A stretch of DNA of 64,000 nt from Diphasiastrum complanatum. Lineage: Eukaryota; Streptophyta; Lycopodiopsida; Lycopodiales; Lycopodiaceae. How positions within the stretch are numbered: the stretch's first letter is position 1; each line of letters opens with the position of its first letter. The stretch covers positions 65,510,370-65,574,369 of the forward strand of contig CM055096.1 in the NCBI GenBank assembly GCA_029204225.1, in the 5' to 3' direction. The position numbers were made by a program, and so were the translations under genes. The notes below the pieces were generated by a model. That model was not told where the DNA came from and did no database searches. It was given only the letters and a program-made list of their open reading frames with translations. Shown here piece by piece: positions 9,792 through 20,899 of the stretch.

Positions 9792-10594
9792 TGCAGGGTC
9801 GAAGATCTTGCGTAGTATAGCCCTCCCACCTGTCAACAAGGGTTAGATCACTGGATAGGTACCTAACAATGCATAAATGCTATTTTTAGTTAGTTTCCCA
9901 CTTTCTCCCTTAATTTTATTCACCACTAACACTACTCTCCCTTAACTCTACTCCTCTACACTAACATTCTTCATGGTTTTGGGTGAAGGGAAGGGGTAGA
10001 AAAGAAGAGGAAGAGAGAAGATAAGAGAGAAAGAGAGAGAGAGACGAGATGGAGGTTAGCTCAAATGCTCAATGTCATTGCTTATGGAGAAACCTTAACT
10101 AATCACAAACAAAAAGCATGGAAGAAATGGAAATAACAAGCAATCCCAACAATAGCATAAGCAAGAGTGATTAGCAAATGAGGATGCTTGAGCTCTCAAA
10201 ATGATAGAGCCTCCTCCTCTCTATTAAGCATGAAAATAGTGTACAAATGGTGCCTTTTTATAAAATGGGGAAGGCCATTGCCCCTCAATCATTATTGTCT
10301 AATAATCACATTGATTCTATCCATTCATCTTGGACCCAACTTGATCCAAGGGTCCATAAAAAGTACATTAAACTTCACAAGATTCATGTGAGTCCCCATT
10401 TGGACCCAACTCTAAAAAGTGATCTCTAAGTTTAAAAATGACTTTTGGGCCTCTAGTTTTATTTTAATTCCAAGGCCCAAGTCAATTTTATTTTATTTAC
10501 ACTTAAGCTTGCATGCTCATTGGGCCATGGGCTTACGCGCGCAGGATGCCATGCCCTTGCAACACATTTTATTGGACGATTTTATTTATTTACG
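9792..10594 (-). repeat. LTR-A, 3' LTR of composite A copy 1
   Basis: About 803 bases on the minus strand; copies at 31.7 and 38.1 kb show the start as TGTAAATAAATAAAATCG. It ends ...GATCTTCGACCCTGCA. A TATA box (TTTTATAAAAAGG, near 10,255-10,268) stands at a usual place for an LTR promoter, with a CT-rich/GA-rich tract (10,010-10,050) in the transcribed part. The inner end is proven by 63,964, where the same sequence abuts an Asp-type primer site. It is shared by two tandem units: 10,595 upward is ORF-A of one unit, and 9,791 downward is the start of the next. Confidence 0.8.
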
Positions 10595-12770
10595 CTTTGT
10601 TGGGAATAGCCCCAATAGGACCCACAGCCTGAAGTAGTGTCGGTCCCTCGGCACTCTGCCGGTTTAGTAAAGAGTTTTCTTCACCCACCTTTGCTGGATC
10701 AGGTAGGTCATGACATCCTCCATAAAATTGAGGCGGTCCAATTTCTTCAAGTCCTTGGGCATGTGAATGGACTTGTGGACTCCTCTCAGCCAATCTTGGT
10801 CGACCAATGCTTGGAATCTGCATGTCCATGCATCGCCCAGAACTGGTGCTCGGTAATACACATGAGCGATTGGCAGCTGATCTTTGACTTTGTCTGAAGG
10901 TAGCGCCTTATTAATGTCAAAGAATATGGGAGGGAAAAAATTGTCCCATTTAGTTTCGATCCCCATTAGATGTTCTAAGTCCTAGGCATAAGTGGCTGCT
11001 ATGCGGATTGTTGGATCCGGGCAGTTGACATAGTGATTCGCGAATGTGGTGAGAGCCCTTCTGGCATCCACATCTGTAGTCCAACCATATTCTGAATGAA
11101 TGATCGGCCAATTTAAGTTTTGAATTGTGAGTTTGTCCAGAGGGGTGCCGCATTCCGTCCATTTGGATCGTCATGTACATGGTAAGAAGTGCGCGTTCAC
11201 CTGTAATTATTGCGGACTCGTCATGTAGGCCTTGATGGCCACAGGGTCTCTTTTGAACAATTGTTGACGCCACTCTGGTTGTGGTTGGAGGGCGAGTAAT
11301 GCTTGCAATTATTTTCCCTTTATTGTCTGAGCTGAAAACGATATCTGCCAGCTGTCTCTTGATGACTCGTGGGTATACTTTGATAGGAATTCGTTTATTT
11401 TCTCCTCCACAGACTTTGGTCTTCGGAAGGCTCATCTAGAAGATATCATGCACGAACCTTTGGATGATGTGGCTTGGCTTTGGCTGGTATCTGCGCCTTG
11501 GCCCTGGTCTCGCGTCTCAGCAGCCGTATCCGTTTGTCCTTGGTCTTGGCCTTCGGACCCTAAATCTTGGTTATATCCCCCTGCTGCCCGCTGGCTTTGG
11601 TCTTGGCTTGTACTGGCTTGTGCAGCGTCAAAAACAGGTGGCGATGGAATTACCACGGGGGTGGGCTGGGCCTTCATTTCCACAAATTTCTGGCAAGCCT
11701 TGAGGGCTTGCTTGGCCTGGGCGAGCTCGTGAGTTGCGCTTGTCCAATATTTATTGAACTCTACCGGGTATCTATTTAAGGTTTGGCTATAAACCTGCAC
11801 CTGACGCCGAAGAAGATTCATTTCTGATTGAGAGAGCGGCCTTGAGTCTGGTGCAGGTTGAGCTAACCAGACAAGCTTTTCGTCTTGTAGGGCTTTGACC
11901 TCCATCTCCAGGCACGTAATCTCTACTTCCAAAAGGTTTAATTGTTCTTGGATGGGAGCAAGCCATTGGGACGCTTCAGATTGAAGCTCCCACACCTTCG
12001 TGGAGGCCTCTGTCAGCGCTTTTGAGAGGCTTTGGATATAATTATTGAGGCCCTCCTCCTTATGCTGCATCTTGGCGATCTCCTGGTGCCCTACTTCTTC
12101 ATGTTGCTGAGCCAAAATCAGCTTGTGCTGCAGCTTGGTGAGTTCTGCTCGTAGTTGTGTGTTGCTTGTTGCCAGGTGTAGTACCCTACATTCCAAGATA
12201 GCTTTGGCTGCTACCGCATCTAGGATGTATTTGCCCAGTGTCTGGTACGCTGTCGTTAAGTCTGTGGAAGCAACCGATATAGTGGCACTGATAAGGGCTT
12301 CTGTTGTATCAGCTCCGACGACTTGTGGAGTTCCGTCGTCATCATCTTCTATCAGGTTCTCATTGGACCTGATGCCATAGGGGCGGTGGGATCAGCCCGA
12401 TCTGGCGATGGTACAAAAACTATTTGGACAAATGCGTCATCAGACAATAGTTGGTTGCCCTCGTCAACCTTTGTTGGCAAAGCTGGTGGGGTTTGAGAAG
12501 CAACTGTGGAAACGGGGGTGAAGACAACTTGTTCGAACGAGAGAATGGGAGGAATAGAGGGTAACTGAAGGGTGGTGTGGAGTATGGAAGAAGGAAAAGA
12601 TGGAGCAGAAAGGGTCTGGCGTGGGGGTGAAAAATTGATGACTTGCATCCACGCTAGAGTGCCAGGAGACAATTGAGAATCAGAAGGATTGAATGGAATG
12701 GAAGCAATGGTGGAGACAGGAGTGATGGGACTGAGTGCTTTTGTGAAGATGTCTGCAACCATGTCCTGCG
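10595..12770 (-). pseudogene. ORF-A: coiled coil plus NWPIIH domain, copy 1
   Basis: From the N-terminus: a Ser/Pro-rich part (GTLAWMQVINFSPPRQT), an acidic patch (EDDDDGTPQV), DLTTVYQTLGKYLLDA, a coiled coil of about 200 residues (NTQLRAELTKLQHKL onward), and a Gln/Gly/Asp-rich linker. Then comes a globular domain of about 250 residues: EEKINEFLSKYPHESSR, a Trp-Arg motif (EWRQQLFERDPVAI), NWPIIHSEYGWT, MGIETKWDNF, HVYYRAPVLGD and VDQDWLRGVHKS. The protein would be roughly 750 residues. A stop and a frame shift near 11,430 split it. It ends directly before LTR-A, so it takes the 3' (envelope-like) position. I do not recognise the domain. No signal peptide or membrane segment is visible, so an envelope role is unlikely. 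Confidence 0.65.
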
Positions 12771-14335
12771 TTTTGCAGTACGTGTCCATGGCTTCTCTCT
12801 AGAGATCAAAGTTTGGTTGGCTAAGTGCCTCTTCGACTATTTTCCGTTCCTGCATTAAGAGACATGAAGACTCAAGAGTATACCTTGTGGGCTGTTGCGC
12901 ACTCGGCTTGATCTTCTGGGAGGATTCGACTGATGAACCGTTCCTAGGACTTGTTGTTGGGTAACATCAACATCTTTGTCTGATTCGCTGTCTTGAAGTG
13001 GGTCGACAATACATACGCCTGAGCCAGAAGCTCGGACTGTTGTGTCAACGGCATGTGAGGAAGGTTCTTCTTGAGCAATATCCTTGCCTTTGAGGTCGAC
13101 GAATTGATCCTCGATAAAGATTGTATCCTGGCTATACAAGATTTGCTGGGTATCAGGATCGTACAACTTGTAAGTGTTATCAAACAAAATATATTCGATC
13201 AAGATGGTTTTGAGACCTTGTAAGTCCAATTTTTTCCTTGTGTCCTTTGGAATCTGCGCGTAGGCGATGCACCCAAACACTCTTAGGTTCTTCAAAGAAG
13301 GCTTAGAGCCTGTCCACACCTCGTGGGGTCTCTTATCTGAGAGGGCCTTGGTTGAACATCTATTCTGGACATAAGCTGCAGTGGAGACAGCTTTAGCCCA
13401 GAATCTCTTGGGCAACGATGCATGCGATAGCATACATTTAGCATATTCGACCAGAGTACGGTTCTTCCTCTCAGCTAAGCCATTAGACTGAGGACTGTAA
13501 AGAGTGATGAATTGCTGCTCAATGTCTTGGCTTTGGCAGTACTCCTTAAACTCGACAGAGATATATTCTCCACGGTTGTCTGACCTTAGGGCCTTGATCG
13601 TCCTTCCAGTCTCCTTTTTTGCATGCTCCTTCAAGATTCTGAAGCAGTTGAAGGCTTCTGATTTCTTCTTTATGAAGTACACCATAGTCCTTCTGGAGAA
13701 TTCGTCAATAAAGGTTATAAAATACTTGGCATCTTTCAGTGAAGGATTTTTCATCGGGCCACAAATATCTGAATGTACAACATCTAGCAATCCTCTAGCA
13801 ACATGCTGATGGCTTGACTTAAATGGTTTCCTAGTTTGCTTACCAACTAGATAGTCTTGACAGACAGGTAACTCGACCTTTTCGTGAGGATAGTCGAGAT
13901 CAAGAACAATAGATTGTCTAGACATTCGTTGTACAATAGCATGATTTAAATGAAAAAGGTTATAATGCCAAAGTAAACCTTTATTTCAATGAATTGGAAT
14001 ACTGAGAGCCTGACTAGAGACAGAAAAACAATGACTCAACTTATACAAGTATCCATGCCTCTTTCCGAGTGCTAGGACTTACATGTCCTATCAACTACTT
14101 TACACTGATCACATACGAACTCTACTCTATGTCCTAGATCTGTGATTCTGCTTACAGAGAGCAGATTCGTAGATAACTTTGGTACATACAAGTTTTTAGA
14201 GAGTAGCTTAGACTGATCATTTAAAAAGCATAATCTTACAATACCTTCACCTTTAATAGCTTGTGTGCTATTGTCGCCAAGGTCAACAAATTTTTGAGTA
14301 TTGTAAGGTGTATAGTACAACTCATCAGTGTTATC
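12771..14335 (-). pseudogene. Copia protease tail and integrase with RT deleted, copy 1
   Basis: Sequence YTPYNTQKFVDLGDNSTQA opens in the protease just after its catalytic DSGA, which is missing. Integrase follows at 13,925-12,855: VCQDYLVGKQTR (second zinc Cys changed to Tyr), VVHSDICGPM, ALRSDNRGEY and NGLAERKNRT, which hold the D, D and E. A proline/Arg linker (NPPRRSSRVR) leads to the start of RT, a stop in place of Trp, then REAMDT joined straight to YCKTQDMVADIFTKAL, the last residues of copia RNase H. The reading frame then passes into ORF-A. RT and nearly all RNase H are therefore deleted. Confidence 0.75.
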
Positions 14336-15184
14336 AATAAAGGGCTTGAAGATGCTCTTAGTGTGCTTATGATTTGGGGAGGGCTTTTTGCCAGAATTGA
14401 TTCCTATGGCTGCAGTCCCAGGTGCTAAAAGCCATGGTTATAAAATCCATATTGATACTTCTAGAAAAGGCATGCTCATGGATCCCCATTGTGGTGAGTA
14501 GAGGCCCAACAAGGTATCGACGTTATGGACTCCGAGATCATCCAAGTAGATTTCAAGAAATTTCTGCAAGTAGTCTTTGAAGGCAAACTGCATGGCCCTT
14601 TGAAATGAACTAGGTGCATTGCAAAGTCCAAACGACATAAGTTTCCCATTCTGTTGCAAATGTTGTTTTATGAAGATCTTCAAGTGTGGTCTTAACTTGG
14701 TTGTAACCACTAAATCCATCCAAAAAACTGTATGCTTCGGCTCTAGCAAGTCGGTCCAATATGCTTTCAGTAAAGGGTAATGGAAAGCGATCCTTTTTCT
14801 TCACTTTGTTCAAAGCCTTGAGATTCATACAAATTTGCATCTTCCCATTCTTCTTAGGAACAACGACAATTGGAGAAATCCATTTCGCATATTCGATATC
14901 GTAAATAAAGTCGGCTTCAAGTAATATTTGTAGCTTTTTTCTTATAAGATCCGTAATATTTGGATTACAACGATAAAATTTTGTGACCATTGGAATTGCA
15001 TCAGGTAGCAGGGTATTGTATGCTCAATAACCGAGGTAGGAATTCCTTTGAGATCCTTGTATGTCCAAGAAAAACAATCTTGGTACTTGATCAATAACTT
15101 CTGTAACGCCTGAAATTGCTCGGGAGTAAGTTGTGCTCCAACTTGAATGATTTTTTCAAGTTCTCCTGGTTTAGCAAGATTCAT
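14336..15184 (-). pseudogene. Gypsy RT fragment and linker, composite A copy 1
   Basis: Minus-strand pieces: TPEQFQALQKLLIKYQDCFS, WISPIVVVPKKNGKMQIC, AYSFLDGFSGYNQV, then after a frame shift SFGLCNAPSSFQRAM and EIYLDDLGVHNVD with the YxDD box. The sequence then leaves RT without RNase H and enters the linker IGINSGKKPSPNH...FIDNTDELY, where it joins copia sequence. It is a single RT copy, without the tandem duplication seen at 8.1-8.6 kb. Confidence 0.7.
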
Positions 15185-16012
15185 TGGTTGTGAGTCCTGG
15201 CTGGTCCATCATAAACATCTTCCATGTCTGGCACTTGCTCTTCTGGTTCACGATGAGCTTTTGGGAACATAATCAAGAAATCATCAAAAGTATAGTGCTT
15301 GAAATGCTCGGGCATATAATGTTGGACTTCTTCTGATTGTTCCTTTTCATAAGGATTGATCTTTGATCTTTGTTTAGCTTTCTTGGTAGGAATCGATCGT
15401 GGAGGTGATGACTTCCTAAAAGATGTCTCTTCTATGAAAGTGATGACTTCCTTGATGGTAATTTCTTGTGAGAACTCCATCTTGAAAAATCATCCTTGAT
15501 TTTCTCCTTCTTTATCCAATAAAGGTGGTACATTCTTAGAATTAACTTTTCAAGAGGATTTTTCTCATTTCAAAACTGTATTATTGTGTTGCTTAGCTAG
15601 TTTCTTTTTCATTGGCCTTGGAGCTTTTCCTTCCTTCAATATACCTATTTTTGGCGATTTTATTGTCGATTCATCCAAAATATCTCGAACTCCAAATCTT
15701 GTAGGATCCATATGATTGAGGATCTACTCATCCGTGAGTTCAGCATCTCCATCATAAGTGAAGGCATTACTAACATGTATTAGATCATCTTCAATCAAAT
15801 CTAGAACTAGATCAGTTGATATCCAAGATAAGTTCATCATATTCAATGGAAAAGTGATCAGTGAATCCAAAGTTCGATTGAGTATATTTTTTTTGCTCAA
15901 TTTGGATTGATTATCTCATTGACACATATAGCTTGTTGTACAATCCACTGTTGCAAGAGCTTGATTCCAATTGACTGTTGGAATATCAATCCATAGTCTA
16001 GAGAGAAGTATC
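15185..16012 (-). pseudogene. Gypsy linker/protease region, composite A copy 1
   Basis: An open 99-codon segment (15,480-15,181; MPEHFKHYTFDDFLIMFP, VPDMEDVYDGPARTHNQ) leads into RT. Upstream come degraded pieces equivalent to LTYDGDAELTD and WNQALATVDC. No protease active-site triad is visible. The gypsy similarity ends at the antisense tRNA-like sequence. Confidence 0.5.
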
Positions 16013-16017
16013 AAACA

Positions 16018-16090
16018 GGACGGATAGCTCAGTGGTAGAGCATCCCATCCGATATGAGGGAGATCCTGGGTTCGAATCCTAGTCTGTACA
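16018..16090 (+). tRNA. tRNA-like sequence, copy 2
   Basis: Same 73-base cloverleaf-like sequence as at 9,570, differing by one base in the anticodon region (CCGATAT instead of CCGGTAT). A and B boxes are kept. It lies about 150 bases inside the 5' LTR-A of composite A copy 1, antisense to the element. Confidence 0.6.
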
Positions 16091-16239
16091 TCCATATTAT
16101 GATTTATGGATTTCTAACATGGTATCAGAACTACCGAATCTGTAGCAAGCTTGTATGTTGGCACCCTACCAAAAGAGAAGCTTCAATATTTTTTTTTGTG
16201 AAATTTCAGCATCCTGCTGATCTTTTCAACTGGAGTTTG

Positions 16240-17036
16240 TGTAGGGTCGAAGATCTTGCGTAGTATAGCCCTCCCGCCTGTCAGCAAGGGTTAGATCATT
16301 GGATAGGTACCTAACAATGCATAGATGCTATTTCTAGTTAGTTTCCTACTTTCTCCCTTAACTCTATTCACCACTAACACTACTCTCCCTTAACTCTACT
16401 CCTCTACACTAACATTCTTCATGGTTTTGGGTGAAGGGAAGGGGTAGAAAAGAAGAGGAAGAGAGAAGATAAGAGAGAAAGAGAGAGAGATGAGATGGAG
16501 GTTAGCTCAAATGCTCAATGTCATTGCCTATGGAGAAACCTTAACTAATCACAAACAAAAAGCATGTAAGAAATGGAAATAACAAGCAATCCCAACAACA
16601 ACATAAGCAAGAGTGATTAGCAAATGAGGATTCTTGAGCTCTCAAAATGATAGAGTCTCCTCCTCACTATTAAGCATGAAAATAGTGTACAAATGGTGCC
16701 TTTTTATAAAATGGGGAAGGCCCTTGCCCCTCAATCCTATTGGCTACTAGTCACATTGATCCTATCCATTAATCTTGGACCCAACTTCATCCAAGGGTCC
16801 ATAAAAAGTACACTTAACTTCACAAGATTCATGTGAGTCCCCATTTGGATCTAACTCTAAAAAGTGATCTCTAAGTTTAAAAATGACTTTGGGCCTCTAG
16901 TTTTATTTTAATTCCAAGGCCCAAGTCAATTTTATTTTATTTACAGTAAAGCTTGCGTGCTCATTGGGCCATGGGCTTACGCGCGCAGGATGCCATGCCC
17001 TCGCAACACATTTTATTGGACAATTGTATTTATTTA
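16240..17036 (-). repeat. LTR-A, 5' LTR of composite A copy 1
   Basis: About 797 bases, closely matching 9,792-10,594 with scattered substitutions (for example GGCCCTTGCCCC for GGCCATTGCCCC). The minus-strand TATA box is kept near 16,710. The sequence after its inner end is the 150-base spacer, not an Asp-type primer site, so the usual priming signal has been replaced. Confidence 0.8.
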
Positions 17037-17930
17037 CACTTTGTGGGGAATACTCCCAACAGGACCCATGGCCTGAAGTAGTGCCGGTCCCTCGGCACTC
17101 TGCCGATTTGGTAAAGAGTTTTCTTCGCCTGCCTTTGTTGGATCAGGTAGGTCGTGACGTCCTCCCTAAAGTTGAGGCGGTCCGGTTTCTTCAAGTCCTT
17201 GGGCGTGTGAAGGGACTTGTGGACTCCTCTCAGCCAATCTTGGTCGACCCATGCTTGGAATCTGCGTGTCCATGGATCGCCCAGAAGTGCAGCTCGGTAA
17301 TACACACGAGCGATTGGCAGCTGATCTTCGACTTTGTTTGAAGGTAGCACCGTATTAATGTCAAAGAATATGGGGGGGAGAAAATTGTCCCATTTAGTTT
17401 CGATCCCCATTAGATGTTGTAAGTCACGGGCGTAAGTGGCTACTGCGCGGACTGTTGGTTCAGGGCAGTTGACATAGTGATTCGGAATGTGGTGAGAGCC
17501 CTTCTGCAATCCACATCTGTAGTCCAACCGTACTCTGAATGAGTGATCGGCCAATTGAATTGTGAGTTTGTCTAGAGGGGTGCTGCATTCCGCCCATTTG
17601 GATCATCGTGTACATGGCAGAAAGTGCGCGTTCACCTGTAATTGTTGCGGACTCATCACGTAGGCCCTGATGGCCAGAGGGTCTCTTTCGAACAACTGCT
17701 AACACCACTCTGGTTGTGGTTGAAGGGCGGGTAATGCATGCAGTTATTTGCCCTTTATTGTTTGAGCTGAAAACGATATCTGCCAGCCGCCTCTTGATGA
17801 CTCGTGGGGATACTTTGATAGGAATTCGTTTATTTTCTTCTCCACGGACTTTGGTCTTCAGGAGGCCTGGCTGGCAGATATCGTGCGTGAACTCTAGATG
17901 ATGTGGCTTGGCTTTGGCTGTTATCTGCGC
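17037..17930 (-). pseudogene. ORF-A NWPIIH domain fragment
   Basis: Encodes most of the globular domain (MGIETKWDNFLPPIFFDIN, ARVYYRAALLGDPWTRR, VDQDWLRGVHKSLHTPKD), ending VPRDRHYFRPWVLLGVFP immediately before LTR-A. A frame shift near 17,500 and a stop break it. At about 17,930 it is fused to element G at the same base as the copy at 40.8 kb. Confidence 0.65.
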
Positions 17931-18319
17931 CTTGCCTACTATTCGTCGTGAATGATTTGCGAAGAGCTAGACGGTGCTCAACTGATAATTAGTCGCGAAT
18001 GATTCGCGAAAGACAAGACCAAATGTTAGTCGTTTATTACCAGAAAGAACAACTAGAAAGATCAGACAGAATGAATGATAAGCATAGCAATATTAACATA
18101 GATCTGAACGCAGAAAAAAGAACTATATCAGATTAAGTATATCACGTATACATGTCAATAATGCGGTAGAGCACAAGACAATAGTGGACAAAACCGCGTG
18201 CCCTACGAAGCTTATACAATTTGTAAAGGAATAAAGACTTATTGCTGACAATCAAGAATCAATGCGCAAGGCATCTACTTCGTCTCATTCACTCATAACT
18301 CATTAATCTAAATAACCTT

Positions 18320-19600
18320 GTTAAACTGAATACGCAAATGGTATCCAGTATATATACATCATATTACAGGTGTGCAGATGTGCTATCTGTGAGAGATTGT
18401 GGGTGGCTACAGTCGTTGTCCAGTCTATTAGCACAGCTGCATGGGGTGAGTGTGAAAAGGGTGCGATGTCAGTCAGTGCTGAAGTGACCGATGGTGACGA
18501 CAATGCAAAAAGTGTGTCACTCTTACGAATAGCCTTAGGATTAGATTTACAGGGTGCGTTTGCTTTAAGGGCACCTTTGGCATTCTGTAGGATAGTGTCC
18601 CCTTTTCGCCTGTCACCATAACCTGTGTAAAAACACAGTGTCGCAATTCTTTCACCTTTTATTCGTCTATGCGAATTTGCGTGTAAATATGTAGGCTGCG
18701 CGACAACGTTAGTAAATATGCAGCATGAATGGAGGCATATTAAAATGGAATTAAGGAGAGTAGAAGTAATAAATCCAACATCAACAGTGGTGCCGAGGAC
18801 AATGTTGGCGCCAGAAGTAAAGCTTGTAAAGGTAGCTTTACAACATCTATCCAATTCCTTTAGGATCATGTTTTAGCATTGCATCTGGCTATGCTGGTCT
18901 GAAGATTTTGTCATGTTGTAGGATGGTCACTTTATTGTTCAATCCAAGTGCTTTGATAATAACCATAAATTTTGCATTTGAATTGTTAAGATCTCACATT
19001 AGAGAATTACTGTCATAACCAATTTCAAATTTAGGGACTAATCTGCTTTGATTGATCATTTCTAGAAATAACAAATGATTTTCTAGATGGACATTCATTT
19101 CCAAAACCATCGAGTGAATGAGATGCTTGCAGAGAGTGGTGATATCTCTTTTACTCAAAGTCTCTACGAAAAACCTTTCGTAGATTACATCATCATGTTC
19201 AGAAATATTGATAACTCCAATATTTTGAGCCACAAACTGGAAACTTTGATATAGTTGATCTTTGATTATTTGTCCCATCTCATATCTAGGACAATTTCCA
19301 GCTTGTATATGACTAGTTTCATCACATTCCGTTGTGCACTCTATATTGAATGTGAAACATTCATATAATTAAGTTTTATTCTTGTCTATTAATTCCATTT
19401 CACAAGAAGTATTAGACAAGTCTTCTGGTTGAACGTGATGCAACAGTTCTTGTGATACTATACCCATATCCTCTACATCATGTTCGTTGTCCTCAATTGA
19501 TTTTCGGTGTCCTTGCATTGACATGGTGCTCGCAATTGGAATTGTTTTTTTCAATTCAAATTGAGAATTACATTTATGCTACGGTATAAATTCCATAGCA
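18320..19600 (-). pseudogene. Unrecognised frames of element G, copy 1
   Basis: Three open minus-strand stretches (18,869-18,321; 19,278-18,994; 19,554-19,369) follow the gag. The middle one (NIGVINISEHDDVIYERFF, FVETLSKRDITTLCKHLI) looks protein-like and is conserved in the copy at 41.8-42.1 kb. I cannot assign a family; no DSG/DTG, YxDD or DDE motif is seen. The purine stretch GGCGAAAAGGGGAC near 18,595 could be a polypurine tract. Confidence 0.3.
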
Positions 19601-19799
19601 CTGCATAAATGTTGATTGGCCATCTCTTGTGAATTCAAGGGAAAATCAAAAACTGCTGACGAAGTCGTCTAGTCTATTTGGTGAACAAGCTTTTTCATTG
19701 TTGATAATTGTTCTTCTTCATCATGTTCCACTTTCAATTCATTCACTGATGATGTTGATGATGATTCACTACAATCATTTGGCCTATCATTTTTTTGGA

Positions 19800-20590
19800 T
19801 TCCTGGATTGACAATTTTTCCCTATTGTACCTTAGGCACTTTGTCCTGATCCTTGATCTTCTGTAATTGTCCTATCGTTTTCTCGATATTTAATATTCCG
19901 CATATCTTCAAAGTGTGCTCTAGTCGTGTGAAGTATTCTATCATAGCTTCACCACTTTACCCTTGTTCAGTTCATATTCTATGGCGTCAGCATGTGATCT
20001 TGTATCAGATAATGACATTATCCAAGTCTCTTGATATATATCCTAAGATAAACAAGCTCTTATCTCAGGCTTCAAGCCTAAAATAAAGTGCATTGTACTG
20101 AATTCCTCCACTGAGTAACCATATATGTCCATTATCTAATGGAAGTCATTGAAATAGCTCTCCACAGTAGACGTAAAGCAAATATATAACTCAGAATCGT
20201 CTATTGTGATGAAACCTTTACGAAATTCTCACAGGAATTCAGTCCAAATTACCAGTTCTATGGGTAGTTCACTCCACCAAGAGGAGGCCTTGCCCTCAAG
20301 AAACAGCAAGACTGACGACATGCTTTTTTTTTTTTTTTTTTTGTTGTGCAAGCTGAAATAGCTCATCCAACGATTTACCCAGTCCTCCTCAACTTCCAGG
20401 TGTTTAAACTTTTTATCGCCAAATTTTTTTCGGTTCATAGCCCAAGTTGTGTGAATTAATAGCTGGTAATTGATTGAAAAGATTTTGCATTTGGTTATCA
20501 TGCTATTTATTGCTTTGATGCGGTTCCGAACCGCCTTGCCCAAATGCTGAAAAAACCATATCGATGCATAGAAATCTAGTTTACACAATT
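19800..20590 (-). pseudogene. Gag of element G, copy 1
   Basis: The minus strand gives EEDWVNRWMSYFSLHNKKKK, VLLFLEGKASSWWSELP and, after stops, MHFILGLKPEIRACLS and MIEYFTRLEHTLKICGIL. The FLxGxAxxWWxxL signature is that of the retrotransposon gag domain (PF03732 type, recalled). Stops at the ends of several segments show it is dead. A 22-base poly-T run (20,321-20,342) lies in the coding part. Confidence 0.6.
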
Positions 20591-20789
20591 ACCCAAGCCA
20601 TTACGATTCAATTGAAAGTTAACTGCAATTTCATTTCCTTAGTCCATAATGACTAAAAAAAATTCTCATGGAATACAAAAAAACAAAAAGCTAAAAAAAC
20701 CATTAACCTCAACCCAATCTAGCCAGCCACGCCCCCCTTTTCACCTACCATGCACACTTAAGTTAACTCAAAAAAAACTTAAGTTACAT

Positions 20790-20895
20790 TCACCACCCCC
20801 CCCCCCCCCCACCTCCACCTCTCTCTCTGGCTCTGTCCTACTTCACGCGCACTTAGAAACATGCCAAACCCAAAGAGAAAGAGAGAGAGAGAGTG
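20790..20895. repeat. Poly-C run and GA microsatellite in the G leader
   Basis: A run of about 18 C at 20,793-20,810 and a short (GA)n/(GT)n block at 20,878-20,898. The copy at 43,930-44,046 has 8 C and a (GA)n of about 22 units, so both tracts have changed length since duplication. Confidence 0.8.
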
Positions 20896-20899
20896 TGTG

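Larger units (their letters stand above)
9792..17036 (-). mobile_element. Composite A retrotransposon, copy 1 (gypsy/copia chimera)
   Basis: Two LTR-A copies in the same orientation (16,240-17,036 and 9,792-10,594) enclose about 5.6 kb. On the minus strand the order is spacer, antisense tRNA-like sequence, gypsy linker, gypsy RT (YLDD present but frame-broken), copia protease tail and integrase, a junction to the last residues of copia RNase H, and the coiled-coil/NWPIIH ORF. The same order and breakpoints recur at 30,946-38,144, so the chimera was copied as a unit. It lacks an intact RT and depends on another element. Outside both LTRs further partial units continue (7.06-9.79 kb and 17.04-17.93 kb), making a head-to-tail array with shared LTRs. 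Confidence 0.75.

Noticed and set aside
10188-10637. Plus-strand frames of 60-72 codons repeated in every LTR-A copy
   Set aside because: They lie in the LTR antisense to its TATA box, recur only because the LTR recurs, and resemble no protein.
11448-11779. Plus-strand Trp/Leu/Pro-rich frames (also 32.5-32.8 kb)
   Set aside because: These are antisense shadows of the Gln-rich linker and coiled coil of ORF-A.
10595-12196. ORF-A as a classical envelope gene
   Set aside because: Position fits, but no signal peptide, transmembrane helix or Cys-rich ectodomain is visible.
9792-17930. Endogenous pararetrovirus
   Set aside because: Integrase, LTRs and copia/gypsy motifs are present; no movement-protein or coat-protein zinc motif of caulimovirids was recognised.
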